DNA of 17,717 bases from JAWVZH01 sp033722295 (GTDB taxonomy: Bacteria > Bacteroidota > Bacteroidia > Chitinophagales > Saprospiraceae), in the NCBI GenBank assembly GCA_033722295.1, contig JAWVZH010000050.1:1-17717 (forward strand), given 5' to 3'. A program made the translations under genes and the position numbers. Below, one piece after another: positions 14,313 to 17,717 of the stretch (position 1 is its first letter; every line of letters starts with the position of its first letter). Below the pieces are notes generated by a model. That model did not search any database. It saw nothing but the letters and a program-made list of their open reading frames with translations, and was not told the DNA's origin.

Positions 14313-15875
14313 TCACAGACCGGGAGCCTTTCTGTGTGCTGTTTCCTGTTCATAGGCATAGGCCAATTCGATCAATGTGCCTTCACTCCAGGCACGACCA
14401 AAAAAAGAGATGCCAACCGGAAGTCCGTCGATGTAGCCCATGGGTACAGTTAGATTGGGGTAACCTGCCATAGCTGCAGGAGATGAAGTGCTCAGCATGT
14501 AATGGTCACCGTTGATCAAGTCGGTTTTCCACGCTGGAGAACCCGTTGCCCCTACTATGGCATCGAGTTTATGCTCATCCATGATCCTGTCGATCCCTTC
14601 CTTTCTCATGATACGATGCATTTCCTTTAATGCCTTTTGATACGCCGTATCACTCAGATCACCTTTCTTGATAGCTTCCTTGAGGTAGTACTGGTCATAG
14701 TGGCGCAATTCAATACTGTCTGATTTATTAAATGCAATCAATTCTTCAATAGACGTGATCGGTGCATTGGGCCCCAGGCTTTTAAAATATTTATTGAGAC
14801 CATCCTTATACTCATAAAGCATCACCTCTAAAGATGCAGGCCAGGCATTGGACATTGCGATATTTTCTATTTCCACGAATTCAGCACCAAGAGCTTTCAT
14901 GTCCTCTACGGCTCTATCAAGTAAGGTATCCACTTTATAGTGTTCTCCATAGGTGCCTTTGAAAAGACCTATGCGTTTTCCCTGGAGGCCGTCTTTGTTT
15001 AAAAACTGAGAGTAGTCCTCAACGGCATTTTCATAACCATCTTCTGTATAAGGATCACGCTCATCCAGGCCAGTACAAGCGCCCAGGGTAATAGCAGCAT
15101 CCGCAACCGATCTGGTCATAGGGCCTGGAGTATCCTGTGTTTTAGAAATAGGAATAATACCGGAGCGGCTCCACAAGCCTACAGTCGGCTTGAGTCCTAC
15201 AATCCCGTTGGCCGTAGAAGGGCATACGATAGAGCCATTGGTCTCCGTGCCGATGGCGACAAGGCACAAGTTGGCGGAGACGGCAACTGCCGAACCCGAA
15301 CTCGATCCGCAAGGGTTCCTGGTTGTGTCGTAGGGATTCCTTGTCTGGCCACCGAGTCCGCTCCATCCACTCGAAGACAATCTTCCTCGAAAATTGGCCC
15401 ATTCACTCAGATTGGCCTTGCCAAGTATTATGGCATCTTCTGCCCGTAGCCTTTCGACTATGTAGCTGTCCTGCAGGGGCTTTGAGCCTTCCATAGCGCG
15501 CGATCCTGCTGTTGTTGACATCTTGTCTCTGGTGTCTATATTGTCCTTGAGAATGACAGGCACACCGAAAAGACGTCCGAGAGGTTGGCCGGCTTTCAAC
15601 TTCTGATCCAGAGACCGGGCTATTTGTAAAGCCTCGGGATTGGTTTCCAAAACAGCGTTGAGGTGAGGCCCCTGGTCATCTAATTGCTGGATACGGTCGA
15701 GATAGTAAAGGGTTACTTCTTCAACCGTATAGATACCATCCCTGTAATACTTTTGAACCTCAGAAATTGTGATCTCTTTCAGATCGGGAAGTTCCTGGTA
15801 ATCGGGGTCAAGTGGTGTATTCGTGGTACATACATCCACAAGGATCATGAGTGAAAAGAAAATCAGGACTTTCAT
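14313..15875 (-). CDS. exported amidase (amidase signature family)
   Basis: This 520-residue enzyme belongs to the amidase signature hydrolases, which cleave C-N amide bonds with a Ser-cisSer-Lys triad. All three residues are present: Lys110 (V-P-V-I-L-K-D-N), cis-Ser191 (G-S-S-S-G-S-A) and nucleophile Ser215 (T-E-T-N-G-S-I); the 24-residue gap between the serines equals that of fatty-acid amide hydrolase. The N terminus has a hydrophobic signal (L-I-F-F-S-L-M-I-L-V-D-V-C), so the protein is exported and may be lipid-anchored at Cys16. It is not the glutamyl-tRNA amidotransferase subunit GatA, which is cytoplasmic. The substrate is unknown. It is transcribed alone. Confidence 0.92.
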   Translation of the reverse strand: MKVLIFFSLMILVDVCTTNTPLDPDYQELPDLKEITISEVQKYYRDGIYTVEEVTLYYLDRIQQLDDQGPHLNAVLETNPEALQIARSLDQKLKAGQPLGRLFGVPVILKDNIDTRDKMSTTAGSRAMEGSKPLQDSYIVERLRAEDAIILGKANLSEWANFRGRLSSSGWSGLGGQTRNPYDTTRNPCGSSSGSAVAVSANLCLVAIGTETNGSIVCPSTANGIVGLKPTVGLWSRSGIIPISKTQDTPGPMTRSVADAAITLGACTGLDERDPYTEDGYENAVEDYSQFLNKDGLQGKRIGLFKGTYGEHYKVDTLLDRAVEDMKALGAEFVEIENIAMSNAWPASLEVMLYEYKDGLNKYFKSLGPNAPITSIEELIAFNKSDSIELRHYDQYYLKEAIKKGDLSDTAYQKALKEMHRIMRKEGIDRIMDEHKLDAIVGATGSPAWKTDLINGDHYMLSTSSPAAMAGYPNLTVPMGYIDGLPVGISFFGRAWSEGTLIELAYAYEQETAHRKAPGL

Positions 15876-15947
15876 GTTGTGACTTGTTATGAACAGTAGA
15901 TATAATATAGTAAATCTCGATCAGAAAATGACCGAAGGGAGAAGAAA

Positions 15948-16113
15948 GTGCCGCAGGGGGGAGTCGAACCCCCACATCCGAAGATACACGCCCCTGAAAC
16001 GTGCGCGTCTACTCCCGAATGGGTCAAAATCTTTGTTTGATTTTGCTTCCATTCGTGGACCCACGTATTTTCTTGCAATCCAGGATTGCGGAAAATACGG
16101 GGCAATTCCGCCA
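15948..16113 (-). pseudogene. defective tRNA-Leu copy split by a 90-bp insert
   Basis: Bases 15948-16012 are identical to the 3' part of the intact tRNA-Leu(CAG) gene (from the base after the discriminator to the D loop). The match then breaks at GTCTAC, resumes as CAATTCCGCCA at 16103-16113 after 90 extra bases, and ends there. Where the 5' acceptor strand should be, unrelated sequence follows that cannot pair with the 3' strand, so no functional tRNA can form. It lies downstream of the intact gene in the same orientation. Confidence 0.8.
16013..16102. mobile_element. 90-bp double-hairpin insert in tRNA copy (MITE-like?)
   Basis: The insert interrupts the D-loop sequence with no visible loss or duplication of tRNA bases. 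It holds two adjacent hairpins: 16016-16055 (outer CGAATGG/CCATTCG, inner CAAAATC/GATTTTG, 7-base loop) and 16064-16099 (outer CGTATTTTC/GAAAATACG, inner GCAAT/ATTGC). Its ends are short imperfect inverted repeats (TCCCG at the left, CGGGG at the right). It has no room for a gene. Calling it mobile is an inference; no second copy was seen in the window. Confidence 0.4.
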
Positions 16114-16245
16114 AGGGTTTAGAATAGATAGAAGAAGTTCCAAGCATTCACAAAACCAAACAATATATAGGTGAAAAAGGCATTCGCAATATCTGGTCAG
16201 GTCTGTTCAAGCGAAAGTAATAGCGACCTCAAACTAAACTGAGTT

Positions 16246-16251
16246 AAAAAA
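16246..16251 (-). terminator. T run after tRNA-Leu
   Basis: Six T follow the tRNA 3' end on the minus strand after three bases (CAC). With the stable acceptor/T-arm stems just upstream this may end transcription. There is no separate hairpin. Confidence 0.35.
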
Positions 16252-16254
16252 GTG

Positions 16255-16336
16255 TGCCGCAGGGGGGAGTCGAACCCCCACATCCGAAGATACACGCCCC
16301 TGAAACGTGCGCGTCTACCAATTCCGCCACTGCGGC
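16255..16336 (-). tRNA. tRNA-Leu (anticodon CAG)
   Basis: The 82-nt gene folds as a class II tRNA. The acceptor stem is GCCGCAG/CTGCGGC with discriminator A; the D arm holds GGTAGAC; the anticodon stem CACGT/GCGTG encloses the loop TTCAGGG, giving anticodon CAG (16300-16302 on the complementary strand), which reads CUG leucine codons. The variable arm is long (ATC-TTCG-GAT) and the T arm is GGGGG-TTCGACT-CCCCC. CCA is not encoded; the bases after the discriminator read CAC. Confidence 0.95.
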
Positions 16337-16545
16337 ATGAAGCGACCGCGAAGTTAACCAAATCATTCAAAATGCCTGAATTTTAAAAACTCTGATAAGC
16401 GGTTTTAATGTAGGTATGATATTGCCAGTCTCATTCGTTATGATATAGAGTCAATTTTCTGGCGATAAAGATCCGTGGACTAAAGAGATCATTTGAAAGA
16501 GCATCAAACTAGCCGTTGAACTGATCAGTCTCTCCGATATTTTGT

Positions 16546-16561
16546 ATCTAAAAGTTTAGAT
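16546..16561. promoter_or_regulatory. 16-bp palindrome, possible operator
   Basis: ATCTAAAAGTTTAGAT is a perfect 7-2-7 inverted repeat 52 bp upstream of the serine hydrolase start, a usual position for a repressor or activator site. Its function is inferred from symmetry and place only. Confidence 0.35.
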
Positions 16562-16612
16562 CTATGGATGTCTTTCTTGAATTTGCAGAAAGGATGAATT
16601 AAAACGAATCAG

Positions 16613-17717
16613 ATGAAAAAACAAAGATTACTTGTAACCGGCTGTTTACTCTTTCTGCTGACCTTGTCCTGGAAAGCCTTTGGGCAGAATTCATCTCCGG
16701 TCCTGGACAGTCTGGACGCTTATTTCGAAAAGATGGTGATCGATTGGGGAGTGCCAAGCATGTCGATAGGCATAGTTATGGACGATTCATTAGTTTTTGC
16801 ACAGTCATATGGCACGAGGAAATTGGGTGAATCCCTGAAGCCTGACCCTCAGACAGTTTATGCAATTGCCTCTAATACAAAGGCCTTTACCTCGACAATG
16901 ATCGGCATGTTGGTCGATGAGGGGAGTTTGAATTGGGATGATCCGGTTAGTAAATATGTGCCTGAGTTTGAGTTGCATGATCCCTATGTTTCCCAACTCG
17001 TTACAGTCAGAGACCTGCTTTGTCACAGAGTCGGATTAGGAACTTATAGCGGCGATGTGATATGGTACAAATCGAACCTTAATGCAGATCAGTTGATCAA
17101 ACGGATTCGGCATATTCCATTGCAATATGAATTCAGGAATGGTTACGGATACAGTAATCTCATGTACATCACGGCGGGGCAGGTGATCGAGAATGTTACA
17201 GGGAAGACATGGGTGGAAAATGTTCAGGAAAGAATATTGGATCCTCTGGGTATGAAACGGACCATTGCCAATATCGACCGTTTGAAAGAGGTCGGAAATG
17301 TCGCTACGCCTCATTCATTGCTGAATGGTAAGAATATTGTAATCGATTGGGTGGATTGGTCACAGATCGCCGCAATGGGTGGTCTCATCTCAAGTGTCGA
17401 GGACATGGCAAAATGGATGATCTTCAATTTGAATCATGGCGTTTGGGGGGGCGATACACTTTTTTCTTCAAGTGTAAGAAATCAACTGTGGAAGCCCCAC
17501 AATAACTTTACAGTTGACCATATTGGTTCAAATCCCTTCAACCGTCATTTCAGTGGATATGGTCTAGGCTGGGGCTTGAGTGATTATCACGGCAGATTGA
17601 GGGTCTCGCATACTGGTGGTTTCGATGGTATGCTCTCGGCGGTTAACCTCATCCCGGATGAAAAGCTTGGCGTTGTCGTGCTGACCAATGGCATGAAAAG
17701 TCCTATGATGGCCGCCA
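16613..17717 (+). CDS. serine hydrolase, class C beta-lactamase family (partial, 3' end missing)
   Basis: The frame is open from the ATG at 16613 to the window end (368 codons) with no stop. The signal peptide is K-K-Q-R-L-L-V-T-G-C-L-L-F-L-L-T-L-S with a likely cut after F-G-Q. The catalytic S-x-x-K is S-N-T-K (Ser87, Lys90) in Y-A-I-A-S-N-T-K-A-F-T; the second motif is Y-S-N (Tyr180); the third is H-T-G-G (His333), replacing the K-T-G of true AmpC. Together with G-Y-G-L-G-W-G this marks the broad PF00144 group of periplasmic D-amino peptidases, esterases and penicillin-binding-like proteins rather than a resistance beta-lactamase. A C-terminal domain may lie beyond the window. It has no close upstream gene apart from the tRNA. 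Confidence 0.92.
   Translation, partial: MKKQRLLVTGCLLFLLTLSWKAFGQNSSPVLDSLDAYFEKMVIDWGVPSMSIGIVMDDSLVFAQSYGTRKLGESLKPDPQTVYAIASNTKAFTSTMIGMLVDEGSLNWDDPVSKYVPEFELHDPYVSQLVTVRDLLCHRVGLGTYSGDVIWYKSNLNADQLIKRIRHIPLQYEFRNGYGYSNLMYITAGQVIENVTGKTWVENVQERILDPLGMKRTIANIDRLKEVGNVATPHSLLNGKNIVIDWVDWSQIAAMGGLISSVEDMAKWMIFNLNHGVWGGDTLFSSSVRNQLWKPHNNFTVDHIGSNPFNRHFSGYGLGWGLSDYHGRLRVSHTGGFDGMLSAVNLIPDEKLGVVVLTNGMKSPMMAA

Noticed and set aside
16013..16102. A self-splicing or archaeal-type intron in tRNA-Leu
   Set aside because: Bacterial tRNA-Leu group I introns sit in the anticodon loop and are longer. This copy also lacks a 5' acceptor strand able to pair, so splicing would not restore a tRNA.
15887..16147. 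86-codon minus-strand frame over the broken tRNA copy
   Set aside because: It translates the tRNA repeat and hairpin insert; the protein has no features of its own.
16613..17717. Antibiotic-resistance beta-lactamase
   Set aside because: The family has many non-lactamase members and the third motif is H-T-G rather than K-T-G; resistance cannot be claimed.
1..17717. CRISPR array, prophage, toxin-antitoxin or restriction system
   Set aside because: No regularly spaced repeats, no integrase, capsid, nuclease or small toxin-antitoxin pair was recognised on either strand.

Overview
The window looks like chromosomal DNA of a free-living member of the Bacteroidota (order uncertain; something like Saprospiria, Cytophagia or Chitinophagia). 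The evidence is two large TonB-dependent receptors with carboxypeptidase-like N-terminal domains, lipoproteins ending in TonB C-terminal domains, starts without strong Shine-Dalgarno sequences, and a TAnnTTTG-type -7 element next to one start codon. No phage, IS transposase, CRISPR array or defence cassette is visible. Most genes belong to known families, so no complete new system can be claimed. The main anomalies are a broken tRNA-Leu copy and a pair of four-cysteine lipoproteins.

Layout. 1-842: the end of a possible + strand gene, a two-way terminator, then an ECF-type sigma factor gene followed by a small exported Lys/Glu-rich protein (both -). 843-1299: a long non-coding stretch with repeated TTTGCAC motifs and a 16-bp palindrome. 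1300-4104 (+): a YtxH-like envelope protein with its own terminator, then a tight run of succinate-semialdehyde-type aldehyde dehydrogenase, an unknown helical protein and a soluble HExxH metallopeptidase. 4130-6358: a monohaem cytochrome c lipoprotein (-) and a MscS-family channel (+), divergently arranged. 6387-9413 (-): a Cys/His-rich exported protein (DUF6660-like) and a TonB-dependent receptor with an N-terminal HMA metal-binding domain, probably one metal-related transcription unit. 9718-11028 (+): two paralogous lipoproteins with TonB C-terminal domains and four conserved cysteines, each followed by a terminator. 11085-13484 (-): a second outer-membrane beta-barrel receptor. 13779-14198 (+): a two-CBS-domain protein. 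14313-15875 (-): an exported amidase-signature enzyme. 15948-16336 (-): tRNA-Leu(CAG) and, downstream of it, a defective copy split by a 90-bp double-hairpin insert. 16613-17717 (+): a serine hydrolase of the class C beta-lactamase family, cut off by the window end.

The genes do not form one pathway. The recurrent theme is envelope function: metal or other substrate import across the outer membrane, TonB-type domains, osmotic protection and periplasmic hydrolases. Three minus-strand genes (sigma factor, Cys-rich protein, second receptor) share GGTCTAAT 54-85 bp upstream, a weak hint of common regulation.
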